Positions 46,087 through 55,663 of a DNA stretch of 64,000 nucleotides are shown one piece after another (the first letter of the stretch is position 1; each line of letters starts with the position of its first letter). Source of the stretch: Kineosporiaceae bacterium (lineage in GTDB: Bacteria > Actinomycetota > Actinomycetes > Actinomycetales > Kineosporiaceae); contig JAEUJN010000022.1 in NCBI GenBank assembly GCA_016794595.1, positions 62,001 through 126,000 of the forward strand, read 5' to 3'. A program made the translations under genes and the position numbers. The notes under the pieces were generated by a model. It worked only from the letters and a program-made list of their open reading frames with translations, had not been told where the DNA came from and made no database searches.

Positions 46087-49000
46087 TCAGACTTCTTCCA
46101 CTGAGCTCGGCTCGCGGCGGGACAGGTCGATGCCCAGTTCCTCCGCGGCCCGGAAGACGTCCTCGTCGGTCTCGCGCATCTCGATGGACATGCCGTCACT
46201 GGAGAGCACCTCGACGTTCAGGCACAGCGACTGCATTTCCTTGATCAGCACCTTGAAGGACTCGGGGATGCCCGGTTCGGGGATGTTCTCGCCCTTGACG
46301 ATGGCCTCGTAGACCTTGACCCGGCCGAGCACGTCGTCCGACTTGATGGTGAGCAGCTCCTGCAGTGCATAGGAGGCGCCGTAGGCCTCGAGGGCCCACA
46401 CCTCCATCTCACCGAAGCGCTGGCCGCCGAACTGTGCCTTACCACCGAGCGGCTGCTGGGTGATCATCGAGTAGGGGCCGGTCGAGCGGGCGTGGATCTT
46501 GTCGTCGACGAGGTGGTGGAGCTTCAGGATGTACATGTAGCCCACCGACACCGGCTCCGGGAACGGCTCCCCGGTCCGGCCGTCGAACAGCCGCGCCTTG
46601 CCCGAACCGTCCACCAGCCGGACGCCGTCCCGGGTCTTGCGGCTGGAGTCGAGCAGGCCGACGATCTCCTCCTCGCGCACACCGTCGAACACCGGCGAGG
46701 CCACCCGCGTACCGGGGGGCGCCTCGAGCATCTCGGGGGGCATGCCCTCCGACCAGGACGGGGCCCCCTCGACCTGCCAGCCACGACTGGCCACCCAGCC
46801 GAGGTGGGTCTCGAGCACCTGACCCACGTTCATCCGGCTGGGCACCCCCAGCGGGTTCAGGACGACGTCCACCGCGGTGCCGTCCTCGAGGAACGGCATG
46901 TCCTCGACCGGGAGGATCTTGGAGATGACGCCCTTGTTGCCGTGCCGGCCGGCGAGCTTGTCACCGTCGGTGATCTTGCGCTTCTGGGCGACATAGACCC
47001 GCACCAGCTGGTTCACGCCCGGGGGCAGCTCGTCACCCTCGTCGCGGTCGAACACCTTGACCCCGATGACCGTGCCGGACTCACCGTGCGGAACCTTCAG
47101 CGAGGTGTCCCGCACCTCACGGGCCTTCTCACCGAAGATCGCGCGCAGCAGCCGCTCCTCCGGGGTCAGCTCGGTCTCACCCTTCGGGGTCACCTTGCCG
47201 ACCAGGATGTCGCCGGTGACGACCTCGGCACCGATGCGGATGATGCCCCGCTCGTCCAGGTCGGCCAGCACCTCCTCGGCCACGTTCGGGATGTCGCGGG
47301 TGATCTCCTCCGGGCCCAGCTTCGTGTCGCGGGCATCGACCTCGTGCTCCTCGATGTGGATCGAGGAGAGGACGTCGTCCTGCACCAGGCGCTGGGAGAG
47401 GATGATCGCGTCCTCGTAGTTGTGGCCCTCCCACGACATGAACGCGACCAGGAGGTTCTTGCCCAGGGCCATCTCGCCCTTGTCGGTCGAGGGACCGTCG
47501 GCGATCGGGGTGCCCACCTCCAGCCGGTCACCCTCGTCCACCAGCACGCGCTGGTTGTAGGAGGTGCCCTGGTTGGAGCGCCGGAACTTGGCGATCCGGT
47601 AGGTGCTGTGGGTGCCGTCGTCGTTCATCACGCTGACGGCGTCCGCGGACACCTCGCTGACCACCCCACCCTGCGTGGCCACGACCACGTCACCGGCGTC
47701 GACGGCCGCCCGGAACTCCATGCCGGTGCCGACCAGCGGGGCCTCGGCCATCACCAGCGGGACCGCCTGGCGCTGCATGTTCGAGCCCATCAGGGCCCGG
47801 TTGGCGTCGTCGTGTTCCAGGAAGGGGATCATCGCGGTGGCCACGGAGACCATCTGGCGGGCCGAGACGTCCATGTAGTCGACCTCGGCACCGGGCACGA
47901 GCTCGACCTCACCGCCCCGGGCGCGCACCGTCACGTAGTCCTCGGCGAAGGTGCCGTCGGCATTCAGTGGCGTGTTCGCCTGAGCGATGACGTGCTCGTC
48001 CTCCTCGTCCGCGGTCAGGTAGGCGACCGAGTCGCTCACCTGGACGCCGTTGACCTTGCGGTAAGGCGTCTCGACGAAACCGAACGGGTTGATCCGCGCG
48101 TAGCTGGCGAGCGAGCCGATCAGACCGATGTTCGGGCCTTCGGGGGTCTCGATCGGGCACATCCGGCCGTAGTGCGAGGTGTGCACGTCGCGCACCTCGA
48201 AGCCCGCACGCTCTCGGGACAGGCCACCCGGGCCGAGCGCCGACAGCCGGCGCTTGTGGGTCAGACCGGCCAGCGGGTTGGTCTGGTCCATGAACTGGGA
48301 CAGCTGGCTGGTACCGAAGAACTCCTTGATCGAGGCCACCACCGGGCGGATGTTGATCAGGGTCTGCGGGGTGATCGCCTCGACGTCCTGAGTGGTCATG
48401 CGCTCGCGGACGACGCGCTCCATGCGCGACAGGCCGGTACGGACCTGGTTCTGGATCAGCTCGCCGACCGTCCGCAGGCGCCGGTTGCCGAAGTGGTCGA
48501 TGTCGTCCACCTCGACCCGGACGTCGACGCTCTCGCCGCCGCGGGTGCCCGGCATGGTGCTGCCACCGGCGTGCAGGGTGACCAGGAAGCGGATCGTCTT
48601 GACGACGTCCTCGATCGTCAGGTTGCCCGAGGAGAGCGGCTGCTCCAGCCCGAGCTTCTTGTTGATCTTGTAGCGGCCGACCTTGGCCAGGTCGTACCGC
48701 TTGGGGTTGAAGTAGAGGTTGTCGAGCAGGTTCTGCGCGGCCTCACGGGTCGGCGGCTCACCCGGACGCAGCTTGCGGTAGATGTCCAGCAGCGCCTCGT
48801 CGGTGCTGGCGGTGTGGTCCTTCTCGAGCGTGGCGCGCATCGACTCGACGTCGCCGAACTCCTCGAGGATCTGGGCCTCGGTCCAGCCCAGGGCCTTCAG
48901 CAGCACCGTCACCGACTGCTTGCGCTTGCGGTCGATCCGGACGCCGACCATGTCGCGCTTGTCGATCTCGAACTCGAGCCAGGCACCACGAGAAGGAATG

Positions 49001-49566
49001 ATCTTGGAGGTGTAGACGTCCTTGTCGCTGGTCTTGTCCGCCGTCCGCTCGAAGTAGACCCCCGGCGAGCGCACGAGCTGGGAGACGACCACCCGCTCGG
49101 TGCCGTTGATCACGAAGGTGCCCCGGTCGGTCATCAGGGGGAAGTCGCCCATGAAGACCGTCTGGCTCTTGATCTCACCGGTGGTGGCGTTCATGAACTC
49201 GGCCGTCACGAAGAGCGGGGCCGAGTAGGTCATGTCCCGCTCCTTGCACTCGTCGATCGAGTACTTGGGCGGCTCGAACCGGTGGTCGCGGAACGAGAGT
49301 GACATCGACCCGGAGTAGTCCTCGATCGGGGAGATCTCCTCGAAGATCTCCTCCAGTCCCGAGGTGCCGGGCACGTCCTGACGTCCTGCCTCGAGGGCGG
49401 CCGCGACGCGCGCCCGCCACTTGTCGTTACCGAGCAGCCAGTCGAAGCTCTCGGTCTGCAAGGCGAGGAGGTTGGGCACCTCCAGCGGCTCGCGGATCTT
49501 TGCGAAGGAGATACGGCCAGAGGCCGTGCGGACGGAAGAGAGCGACGCTGTGCGCGAGGCGGCCAA
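46087..49566 (-). CDS. rpoB: RNA polymerase beta subunit
   Basis: 1159 aa with TTG start at 49566: GGAAGGA lies 6 nt before this TTG, and other actinobacterial rpoB genes also use TTG. A GTG at 49581 would add five residues but would swallow that site. The rifampicin region reads [26 protein letters not shown], so the classical Asp516, His526 and Ser531 (E. coli numbering) are wild type. Positions 518 and 522 are Thr and Ala, and cluster II reads VHTSHYGR, with Thr where Pro564 is usual. C-terminal [19 protein letters not shown] is normal. Confidence 0.98.
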   Translation of the reverse strand: MAASRTASLSSVRTASGRISFAKIREPLEVPNLLALQTESFDWLLGNDKWRARVAAALEAGRQDVPGTSGLEEIFEEISPIEDYSGSMSLSFRDHRFEPPKYSIDECKERDMTYSAPLFVTAEFMNATTGEIKSQTVFMGDFPLMTDRGTFVINGTERVVVSQLVRSPGVYFERTADKTSDKDVYTSKIIPSRGAWLEFEIDKRDMVGVRIDRKRKQSVTVLLKALGWTEAQILEEFGDVESMRATLEKDHTASTDEALLDIYRKLRPGEPPTREAAQNLLDNLYFNPKRYDLAKVGRYKINKKLGLEQPLSSGNLTIEDVVKTIRFLVTLHAGGSTMPGTRGGESVDVRVEVDDIDHFGNRRLRTVGELIQNQVRTGLSRMERVVRERMTTQDVEAITPQTLINIRPVVASIKEFFGTSQLSQFMDQTNPLAGLTHKRRLSALGPGGLSRERAGFEVRDVHTSHYGRMCPIETPEGPNIGLIGSLASYARINPFGFVETPYRKVNGVQVSDSVAYLTADEEDEHVIAQANTPLNADGTFAEDYVTVRARGGEVELVPGAEVDYMDVSARQMVSVATAMIPFLEHDDANRALMGSNMQRQAVPLVMAEAPLVGTGMEFRAAVDAGDVVVATQGGVVSEVSADAVSVMNDDGTHSTYRIAKFRRSNQGTSYNQRVLVDEGDRLEVGTPIADGPSTDKGEMALGKNLLVAFMSWEGHNYEDAIILSQRLVQDDVLSSIHIEEHEVDARDTKLGPEEITRDIPNVAEEVLADLDERGIIRIGAEVVTGDILVGKVTPKGETELTPEERLLRAIFGEKAREVRDTSLKVPHGESGTVIGVKVFDRDEGDELPPGVNQLVRVYVAQKRKITDGDKLAGRHGNKGVISKILPVEDMPFLEDGTAVDVVLNPLGVPSRMNVGQVLETHLGWVASRGWQVEGAPSWSEGMPPEMLEAPPGTRVASPVFDGVREEEIVGLLDSSRKTRDGVRLVDGSGKARLFDGRTGEPFPEPVSVGYMYILKLHHLVDDKIHARSTGPYSMITQQPLGGKAQFGGQRFGEMEVWALEAYGASYALQELLTIKSDDVLGRVKVYEAIVKGENIPEPGIPESFKVLIKEMQSLCLNVEVLSSDGMSIEMRETDEDVFRAAEELGIDLSRREPSSVEEV

Positions 49567-49660
49567 GAGGGGTCCTTCCACGGGCCGGCGAACGGTACCG
49601 GCGCACGCCTGACGCCCCGAGGCAAATCCGTCGGGTAGTCAAAGGTGAGCGCAAAAAGGC

Positions 49661-49690
49661 AGGGTAGCCCGCCCAAGCATGGATGTCCAA
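49661..49690 (-). promoter_or_regulatory. Promoter of rpoBC
   Basis: Minus-strand TTGGAC (49690-49685), 18-bp spacer, TACCCT (49666-49661). Start near 49653 gives a leader of about 87 nt before the TTG. It explains how rpoBC can be driven independently of rplJL, behind the hairpin at 49939-49979. The rest of the 478-bp gap (49567-50044) shows no gene. Confidence 0.7.
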
Positions 49691-49938
49691 ACGGCGCTAG
49701 CAGATGACCCCCAGCCCCGCATCTCGCCGCGCCGGGCCCGGTACATCGGATCGCCGTTGGTCACGCTCGCACTACCTGCGCGCTCATCAGACCCTTCGAG
49801 GATGGCTCCGGCCATGGTCGACGTCAAGACGTTCAGCCCATCCAGATGCACGTGACCTGCACCAACAGCACAAAAACCCGGACGACAAGGGCACTGCGAC
49901 CGATCCTGGTCGCCTCGCGAGCGCTCGTGATCACGCGA

Positions 49939-49979
49939 AAGGGGCGGTCCCGCCCCCGTGAGAGGTGAGACCGCCCCTT
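49939..49979 (-). terminator. Stem-loop between rplL and rpoB
   Basis: 49939-49949 pairs perfectly with 49969-49979 (AAGGGGCGGTC arms, 19-nt loop); on the mRNA the second arm runs into CUUUCGCG. A partial terminator or processing site in the rplL-rpoB gap is the usual arrangement for setting ribosome-to-polymerase ratios. Confidence 0.6.
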
Positions 49980-50044
49980 CGTCGCGACCCGCCGGGTTCA
50001 CCGGCCGAGCGGCATCGCCGTCCAGCAGTGCGGACGGCGTGGGG

Positions 50045-50437
50045 TCACTTGACGGTGACCTTGGCGCCGGCGCCCTCGAGGGCGGCCTTGGCCTTCTCCG
50101 CGGCGTCCTTGGCAACCTTCTCCAGGATGGCCTTGGGAGCGCTGTCGACCAGGTCCTTGGCCTCCTTCAGACCGAGGGAGGGAACCAGGGCGCGCACCTC
50201 CTTGATCACCTGGATCTTCTTGTCGCCGGCGGCCTCGAGGACGACGTCGAACTCGTCCTTCTCCTCGGCGGCCTCGGCGGCGCCGCCGCCACCGGCAGGC
50301 GCGGCAGCGGCCACGGCCACGGGAGCCGCGGCGGTGACCTCGAAGGTGTCCTCGAACTTCTTCACGAACTCGCTCAGCTCGATCAGCGTCATCTCCTTGA
50401 ACGCGTCGAGCAGGTCGTCGGTGCTGAGCTTCGCCAT
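50045..50437 (-). CDS. rplL: 50S ribosomal protein L7/L12 (bL12)
   Basis: 130-aa stalk protein. N-terminal dimer domain [31 protein letters not shown], Ala/Gly hinge ([20 protein letters not shown]), C-terminal domain [27 protein letters not shown]. Start MAKLSTDD at 50437. Recruits translation GTPases. Confidence 0.98.
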   Translation of the reverse strand: MAKLSTDDLLDAFKEMTLIELSEFVKKFEDTFEVTAAAPVAVAAAAPAGGGGAAEAAEEKDEFDVVLEAAGDKKIQVIKEVRALVPSLGLKEAKDLVDSAPKAILEKVAKDAAEKAKAALEGAGAKVTVK

Positions 50438-50510
50438 GGTTGGCGTGTCCCTTCCGTAATCGATCACGCGGCTGGGGCGATCCCGCCCGCGTTGGGGGTG
50501 GGCGGGGCGA

Positions 50511-51107
50511 TCAGCCCTCGGTGGTCTCCGCTGCAGCCTCGGCGGGCTCGGCCTGCTCGGCCGGCACGTCGTCCGCGGCAGCGGCTGGTTCGCTCTCGGC
50601 CCGCTTCTGGCGCAGGGCGTCCAGCACGCGGGCGGCCTGCGACAGGGGGGCGTTGAACAGGTAGACGGCCTGGGACAGCGAGGCCTTCATCGCGCCGGCC
50701 AGCTTGGCCAGCAGCACCTCACGGGACTCCAGGTCGGCCAGCTTGCGCACCTCGTCGGCCGACAGCGCGCGGCCTTCGAGGAGCCCACCCTTGATCACCA
50801 GGGCGGGGTTGGTCTTGGCGAAGTCACGCAGTCCCTTGGCCGCCTCGACCGGGTCACCGGTGATGAAGGCGACGGCGGTCGGGCCGGCGAGCTGCCCGTC
50901 GAAGGCGGAGACTCCCGCCTCCTTCGCAGCGATCGAGGTCAGCGTGTTCTTCACCACGGTGTACGTGGCGTGGCCGCCGATGCTCTTGCGGAGCTGGCTG
51001 AGCTGCGCCACGGACAGCCCGCGGTACTCGGTCAGCACGGCGGCGTTCGAGGCACGGAACCTCTCCGTGATCTCGGCCACCGTTGCGGCCTTGTCGGGCC
51101 TGGCCAT
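50511..51107 (-). CDS. rplJ: 50S ribosomal protein L10 (uL10)
   Basis: 198 aa from [17 protein letters not shown] at 51107. Binds 23S rRNA and carries L12 dimers on its C-terminal helix. [20 protein letters not shown] and YTVVKNTL are conserved. The tail after residue 175 is Ala/Glu-rich. It probably represses its own leader together with L12. Confidence 0.97.
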   Translation of the reverse strand: MARPDKAATVAEITERFRASNAAVLTEYRGLSVAQLSQLRKSIGGHATYTVVKNTLTSIAAKEAGVSAFDGQLAGPTAVAFITGDPVEAAKGLRDFAKTNPALVIKGGLLEGRALSADEVRKLADLESREVLLAKLAGAMKASLSQAVYLFNAPLSQAARVLDALRQKRAESEPAAAADDVPAEQAEPAEAAAETTEG

Positions 51108-51312
51108 GGCACTCCTTCCAGGATGTGCCGGTCGTCCCGGTGCCCGCCGAGAAAGCAGGACGCCCCGGCGCAGGGGCGCACGGGGCGGGCAGCCACGCGC
51201 CGTCCGAACGGACGACATGCAGCCTCACGGCTCGTTCACACCTGCGCAGGTCGCCCGCCTCGGCGGGACCTTCGATCACCCCGGGCTGGGGTGATGACCG
51301 GCGGTCTTCGGC
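51108..51312 (-). promoter_or_regulatory. L10 (rplJ) autoregulatory leader
   Basis: The transcript between the promoter and rplJ carries the features I know from actinobacterial L10 leaders: CCGAAGACCGCCGGTCATC at its start, a CACCCC/GGGGTG stem, CCTGCGCAGGTGTG, and near the gene a CGCCCC/GGGGCG stem (51162-51179) followed by a pyrimidine run. Another perfect stem is CGTCCG/CGGACG (51201-51214). L10-L12 binding here would repress translation. A covariance search would settle it. Confidence 0.7.
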
Positions 51313-51318
51313 GTCCCC

Positions 51319-51348
51319 AGACTAGGTGCCGCTTCGCTCCCCCACCAA
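51319..51348 (-). promoter_or_regulatory. Promoter of rplJ-rplL
   Basis: Minus-strand TTGGTG (51348-51343), 18-bp spacer, TAGTCT (51324-51319). The -10 fits TANNNT and the start would fall near 51312, exactly where the L10-leader sequence begins. Confidence 0.6.
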
Positions 51349-51433
51349 ATCCGAACCCGCTCACGATCCCCGGACGGCGGGTCGCCGGCGCGCAGCCCGC
51401 CGTCCAGATCGTGCCGTTGCCCCCCCAAAGCGC

Positions 51434-51502
51434 CTCGTGCTCCGCGGGTGTCGCGGCGTCGGGCCTCGACGGCCCTGAATCGCGACACCCACGGAGCACG
51501 AG
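51434..51502 (-). terminator. Long imperfect palindrome behind rplA
   Basis: 51434-51455 pairs with 51481-51502 over 22 bp with one mismatch; the 25-nt loop holds a second small stem, GGGCC/GGCCC (51461-51475). On the mRNA it starts about 40 nt past the rplA stop. Too long and lacking a U-run for a classical terminator; it may still end the rplK-rplA transcript or be a repeat element. Confidence 0.55.
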
Positions 51503-51542
51503 CGGTCACCCGTGGAGCATGAGCAGGTTGGGGGGGTGGGGG

Positions 51543-52265
51543 TCAGTCCTCGGCCGTGGGGTCGTCGGACTCGAGGTTGCGGGTCTTGTTGACGTCGACC
51601 GGGACGCCGGGACCCATCGTGGTGGCGATGGTGCCCTTCTGCAGGTAGCGGCCCTTGGCGGCGGACGGCTTGAGCCGCAGCACCTCGTCCAGGGCGGCCG
51701 CGTAGTTCTGCACCAGCGCGCTGTCGCTGAAGGACGCCTTGCCGATGATGAAGTGCAGGTTGGCGTGCTTGTCCACCCGGAACTCGATCTTGCCGCCCTT
51801 GATCTCCTCGACCGCCTTGGCGACGTCCATGGTGACCGTGCCGGTCTTCGGGTTCGGCATCAGGCCGCGGGGGCCGAGCACCTTGCCGAGCCGGCCGACC
51901 TTGCCCATCAGATCGGGGGTGGCCACGACCGAGTCGAAGTCGAGCCATCCGCCCTGGATCTTCTCCAGCAGGTCGTCCGAACCCACATAGTCGGCGCCGG
52001 CGGCTTCGGCCTGAGCGGCACGCTCACCGGTGGCGAAGACCAGGACCCGGGCGGTCTTGCCGGTGCCGTTGGGCAGGTTGACCGTGCCGCGAACCATCTG
52101 GTCGGCCTTGCGGGGGTCGACCCCGAGCCGGAAGGCGACCTCGACGGTGGCGTCGTACTTGGTGGTGGACGTGGCCTTGGCGAGGCGGATCGCCTCGAGC
52201 GGGGCGTAGGCGCGATCGCGGTCGATCTTCTCGGCCGCGGCGCGGTAGGCCTTGCTGCGCTTCAT
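51543..52265 (-). CDS. rplA: 50S ribosomal protein L1 (uL1)
   Basis: 240 aa, L1-stalk protein. [52 protein letters not shown] and [21 protein letters not shown] are conserved. Behind rplK in the L11 operon; in E. coli L1 represses this operon. Confidence 0.98.
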   Translation of the reverse strand: MKRSKAYRAAAEKIDRDRAYAPLEAIRLAKATSTTKYDATVEVAFRLGVDPRKADQMVRGTVNLPNGTGKTARVLVFATGERAAQAEAAGADYVGSDDLLEKIQGGWLDFDSVVATPDLMGKVGRLGKVLGPRGLMPNPKTGTVTMDVAKAVEEIKGGKIEFRVDKHANLHFIIGKASFSDSALVQNYAAALDEVLRLKPSAAKGRYLQKGTIATTMGPGVPVDVNKTRNLESDDPTAED

Positions 52266-52362
52266 GGTGCGTTCTCCCTCAACGGAGTCGTGGTCAGCGG
52301 ACGGCGCGGCGTCCTGCCACTGCGGAACATCGGATGGTGCCGGTGGGCGCCGGCAGTGGTAC

Positions 52363-52794
52363 TCAGCCCTCGACGACGATGCCCATCGAGCGGGCAGTGC
52401 CGGCGATGATCTTGGCGGCCTGATCCACGTCGTGCGCGTTCAGGTCCTCCAGCTTGGTCTGGGCGATCTCCCGGACCTGAGCCTGGGTCAGCTTGCCGAC
52501 CTTGGTCTTGTGCGGCTCCCCCGACCCCTTGGGCACCCCAGCCGCCTTCTTGATCAGCTCGGCGGCCGGCGGGGTCTTGGTGATGAAGGTGAAGGAACGG
52601 TCCTCGTAGACCGTGATCTCCACCGGGATCACCTGACCGCGCTGCGACTCGGTCTGGGCGTTGTACTGCTTGCAGAACTCCATGATGTTGACGCCGTGCT
52701 GACCGAGCGCAGGGCCGATCGGCGGCGCGGGGGTCGCTGCGCCGGCGTTGATCTGCAGCTTGATGTAGCCGGCGATCTTCTTCTTGGGGGGCAT
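52363..52794 (-). CDS. rplK: 50S ribosomal protein L11 (uL11)
   Basis: 143 aa from [18 protein letters not shown] at 52794. GTPase-centre protein, binding site for thiopeptides. [22 protein letters not shown] and the C-terminal [12 protein letters not shown] are conserved. 46 bp behind nusG. Confidence 0.98.
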   Translation of the reverse strand: MPPKKKIAGYIKLQINAGAATPAPPIGPALGQHGVNIMEFCKQYNAQTESQRGQVIPVEITVYEDRSFTFITKTPPAAELIKKAAGVPKGSGEPHKTKVGKLTQAQVREIAQTKLEDLNAHDVDQAAKIIAGTARSMGIVVEG

Positions 52795-52840
52795 GGTTCT
52801 CCGGGTCCTCACATGAAACGGGACGATCTGGGCAGGGTGC

Positions 52841-53530
52841 TCAGATCTTGGCCACCTGATTGAACGAGAGCTCGACCGGGGTCTCCCGGCCGAAGATCGA
52901 GACCAACACCTTGAGCTTCTGGGCGTCCGGGTTGATCTCGGAGATGGTGGCCGGGAGGGTCTCGAACGGGCCCTCCATGACGGTGACGGACTCACCGACC
53001 TCGAAGTCGACGACCTTGATCTCGGCCTTGGCCGGCTTGGTCGTACCGTCCAGCTTCTGCAGCGTCGGGGCGAGCATCGAGAACACCTCGTCGAGACTCA
53101 GCGGCACCGGCTGGTGGGTGTGGCCGACGAAGCCGGTCACCCCGGGCGTGTGCCGGACGGCACCCCAGGACTCGTCGGTCAGGTCCAGGCGCACCAGCAC
53201 GTACCCGGGAATGCGTACCCGACGGACCAGCTTGCGCTGGCCGTTCTTGATCTCGGTCACCTCTTCCATGGGTACCTCGACCTGGAAGATGTAGTCCTCC
53301 ATGTTGAGGCTGGTGATCCGGTTCTCCAGGTTGGCCTTCACCCGGTTCTCGTACCCCGCGTAGGAGTGGATCACATACCAGTCACCGGGCAGGCTGCGCA
53401 GCTCGCTCCTGAAGGCGACCGCGGGGTCGACCTCCTCCTCCGGGGCGACCTCCTCCACGACGGCGTCGACCGGCAGGTCGTCGACCGCGTCGGTCTCGCC
53501 CTCCAGATATTGCGATCTCTGCTCTGACAC
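52841..53530 (-). CDS. nusG: Transcription termination/antitermination protein NusG
   Basis: 229 aa from GTG 53530 (VSEQRSQYL). An acidic N-terminal extension of about 55 residues precedes the NGN domain ([48 protein letters not shown]). The KOW domain follows ([21 protein letters not shown]). The extension is common in actinobacteria. secE-nusG-rplK-rplA is the usual order. Confidence 0.96.
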   Translation of the reverse strand: MSEQRSQYLEGETDAVDDLPVDAVVEEVAPEEEVDPAVAFRSELRSLPGDWYVIHSYAGYENRVKANLENRITSLNMEDYIFQVEVPMEEVTEIKNGQRKLVRRVRIPGYVLVRLDLTDESWGAVRHTPGVTGFVGHTHQPVPLSLDEVFSMLAPTLQKLDGTTKPAKAEIKVVDFEVGESVTVMEGPFETLPATISEINPDAQKLKVLVSIFGRETPVELSFNQVAKI

Positions 53531-53608
53531 GCTCTTCCCTACTCCTCGAGATGGTGCTTCCACCGGCGGACGGCCGGTGAACCCCCGTTCAGCGCGGCGG
53601 CGACGGGA

Positions 53609-53845
53609 CTACTCGCTGAACACCCACAACACGAGCTTGCCGAGCCCGAAGTCGATCACGGAGATGAAGCTCATCACCGCGACGACGAAGACCAGGACCA
53701 CCCAGGTGTAGGTCAACAACTCGCTGCGGGTGGGCCGCACGACCTTCTTCAGCTCGGCCACGACCTGACGCAGGAACAGCCGTAGCCCGCCCTTGCGCCG
53801 AGGCGCGGGGGCCGATTCGGTACTGGCTCTGGTGCTGGTCGTCAC
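53609..53845 (-). CDS. secE: Preprotein translocase subunit SecE
   Basis: 78 aa from GTG 53845 (GGTGAG just upstream). Amphipathic GLRLFLRQVVAELKKVVRPTRSEL, then one membrane helix TYTWVVLVFVVAVMSFISVIDF. The short, single-TM form. An open frame upstream runs through the tRNA and is not coding. Confidence 0.94.
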   Translation of the reverse strand: MTTSTRASTESAPAPRRKGGLRLFLRQVVAELKKVVRPTRSELLTYTWVVLVFVVAVMSFISVIDFGLGKLVLWVFSE

Positions 53846-53937
53846 GATCTCACCCGGTCTGGAGAGGTTGCTGTCGGCCCGGCACACGTGCTCGGACACC
53901 CACCGTCCCTTCGCGGCCAGGCCACGAAGCTGGATCG

Positions 53938-54010
53938 CAGGGCAGGAGGGACTCGAACCCCCAACCGCCGGTTTTGGAGACCGGAGCGCTGCCAGTTGCG
54001 CCACTGCCCT
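53938..54010 (-). tRNA. trpT: tRNA-Trp (CCA anticodon)
   Basis: 73 nt without encoded CCA end. Acceptor arms AGGGCAG/CTGCCCT pair fully, the anticodon loop reads CTCCAAA inside a CCGGT/ACCGG stem (anticodon CCA), and the T arm has GGTTCGAGTCC. It sits upstream of secE on the same strand, a widespread actinobacterial arrangement. Confidence 0.96.
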
Positions 54011-54109
54011 GTGCGGTCGATCCCCGCCCTACCGAGCCGCTGATCCGCCGGGGAACCCGGTGCCGGATCAGGCAGGCGTCAGTATGGCGGTTCGCAACCA
54101 CCGCGATGG

Positions 54110-54139
54110 AGTGTACGCGTGCTGTGAGGGTGGGTCGAA
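54110..54139 (-). promoter_or_regulatory. Possible promoter of tRNA-Trp-secE-nusG
   Basis: Minus-strand TTCGAC (54139-54134), 18-bp spacer, TACACT (54115-54110). The -10 is good, the -35 poor. The transcript would start about 90 nt before the tRNA. A second -10-like CATACT lies near 54083. Confidence 0.4.
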
Positions 54140-54177
54140 CCCGTAGCCGGCGCCGCCCGCTGTGCCAGCATCGCCCG

Positions 54178-54651
54178 ATGAGGTTCCACGACCTTCCGGA
54201 CAGCGTGCGCCCCGCCCGCCCGCGGGACTACGACGCCATCGCCGCCGTGGTGGACAGCTGGTGGGGCCGACCGATCCTGGACTCCCTGCCCCGGCTGTTC
54301 CTGGACCACTTCCACGACACCAGCCTGGTCGTCGAGCGCCGCGCAGCGGGCACCACCGATCTGCGAGGTTTCCTGATCGGGTTCGCCTCGCCAACCCAAC
54401 CGCTCGAGGCCTACATCCACTTCATCGGCATCGCGCCGTCCGAGCGGGGCAGTGGGCTGGGCCGGCGCCTCTACGAACTCTTCTTCGCCGCCGCACGGAC
54501 GGCGGGACGCACCGCCGTCAGTGCGGTCACCGCGCCGGTGAACCACGCGTCGATCGCCTTCCACGCCGCGATGGGGTTCTCCGTCAGTGAGCCGGTGACC
54601 GGCTACAACGGGCCGGGTCACGACCTGGTCACCTTCCGCCGCAGCATCTGA
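54178..54651 (+). CDS. GNAT family N-acetyltransferase
   Basis: 157 aa, single GNAT domain: VRPARPRDYDAIAAVVDSWWG at the N-terminus, EAYIHFIGIAPSERGSGLGRRLYELF as the acetyl-CoA loop (SERGSGLG), and NHASIAFHAAMGFSVSEPV late. CAGCAT shortly before the ATG suggests a leaderless transcript. Divergent from tRNA-Trp. Substrate unknown. Confidence 0.88.
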   Translation: MRFHDLPDSVRPARPRDYDAIAAVVDSWWGRPILDSLPRLFLDHFHDTSLVVERRAAGTTDLRGFLIGFASPTQPLEAYIHFIGIAPSERGSGLGRRLYELFFAAARTAGRTAVSAVTAPVNHASIAFHAAMGFSVSEPVTGYNGPGHDLVTFRRSI

Positions 54652-54757
54652 GCCCGCAGCCGAGCCACGCCCGGCGCAGCGCCGTCCACCGATCGGTGGA
54701 CGGCGTGGCGGTGGCCCGGTGGATGTGCGGCCGCCCGGTGCGCACGACGCTGGAGGC

Positions 54758-55663
54758 ATGAGTACAGCGATTCGCGTCCGGGGGCTGGTGAAGACCTACC
54801 TGACCGTCCGCGCCGTCGACGGGATCGACCTCGACGTGGACGAGGGAGAGGTCTTCGCCCTCCTGGGACCCAACGGGGCGGGCAAGACGACCAGCGTCGA
54901 GATCCTCGAGGGCTACCGGCGCCGGGACGCCGGGGAGGTGCAGGTCCTCGGGCAGGACCCGCAGTCCGCCGGCCGGCACTGGCGCAGCCGGATCGGCATC
55001 GTGCTGCAGACCAGTAACGAGAACCACCAGCTGACGGTCGCCGAGCTGGTCCACCACGTGGCGGGCTACTACCCCGCACCCCGCGACCCGGACGCCGTGA
55101 TCGAGTCGGTTGGCCTGACCGCCAAGCGCACGGCCCGGATGAGCACCCTGTCCGGCGGGCAGCGGCGCCGGTTGGACGTCGCGCTGGGCATCGTCGGCGG
55201 CCCCCGGCTGCTCTTCCTCGACGAGCCGACCACCGGCTTCGATCCCCAGGCCCGGCGCTCGTTCTGGGACCTGATCGAGACCCTTCGGGCCGACGGGACG
55301 ACGATCCTGCTCACGACGCACTACCTCGACGAGGCCGAGCACCTGGCCGACCGGGTGGCGGTGGTCAGCGCCGGCCGGTTGCTCGCCGTGGACACTCCGG
55401 AGCGACTCGGGGGCCCGCAGGCCCAGGTGCCACGGGTGCGCTGGCTCGAGCCCGACGGGACGACCCGCGAGGAGCACACCCCGACCCCGACCGCCGTGGT
55501 CGCCAGACTCGGCGAGCGGTTCGCCGGTGAGATCCCGGGGCTGGAGGTCCTGCGGCCCAGCCTGGAGGAGGTCTACCTGTCGATGATCGCGACTGCGGAC
55601 GGCGACCGGGCGACGTCCGGCCGGCAGCACCAGCCGCATGCCACTGTGGAGGTGGCCCGATGA
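54758..55663 (+). CDS. ABC transporter ATP-binding protein (ABC-2 exporter)
   Basis: 301 aa from ATG 54758 (TGGAGG just upstream). Walker A GPNGAGKTT, signature LSGGQRRRLDVAL, Walker B LLFLDEPTTGFD, H-loop TTHYLDEAEHLAD; the C-terminal region is the DrrA/CcmA-like extension. Stop overlaps the permease start by 4 bp (ATGA). With the permease it forms a drug- or lipid-type exporter. Confidence 0.93.
   Translation: MSTAIRVRGLVKTYLTVRAVDGIDLDVDEGEVFALLGPNGAGKTTSVEILEGYRRRDAGEVQVLGQDPQSAGRHWRSRIGIVLQTSNENHQLTVAELVHHVAGYYPAPRDPDAVIESVGLTAKRTARMSTLSGGQRRRLDVALGIVGGPRLLFLDEPTTGFDPQARRSFWDLIETLRADGTTILLTTHYLDEAEHLADRVAVVSAGRLLAVDTPERLGGPQAQVPRVRWLEPDGTTREEHTPTPTAVVARLGERFAGEIPGLEVLRPSLEEVYLSMIATADGDRATSGRQHQPHATVEVAR

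Noticed and set aside
53609-54004. secE starting at 54004
   Set aside because: The extension would read through the tRNA-Trp gene; the GTG at 53845 gives the normal protein.
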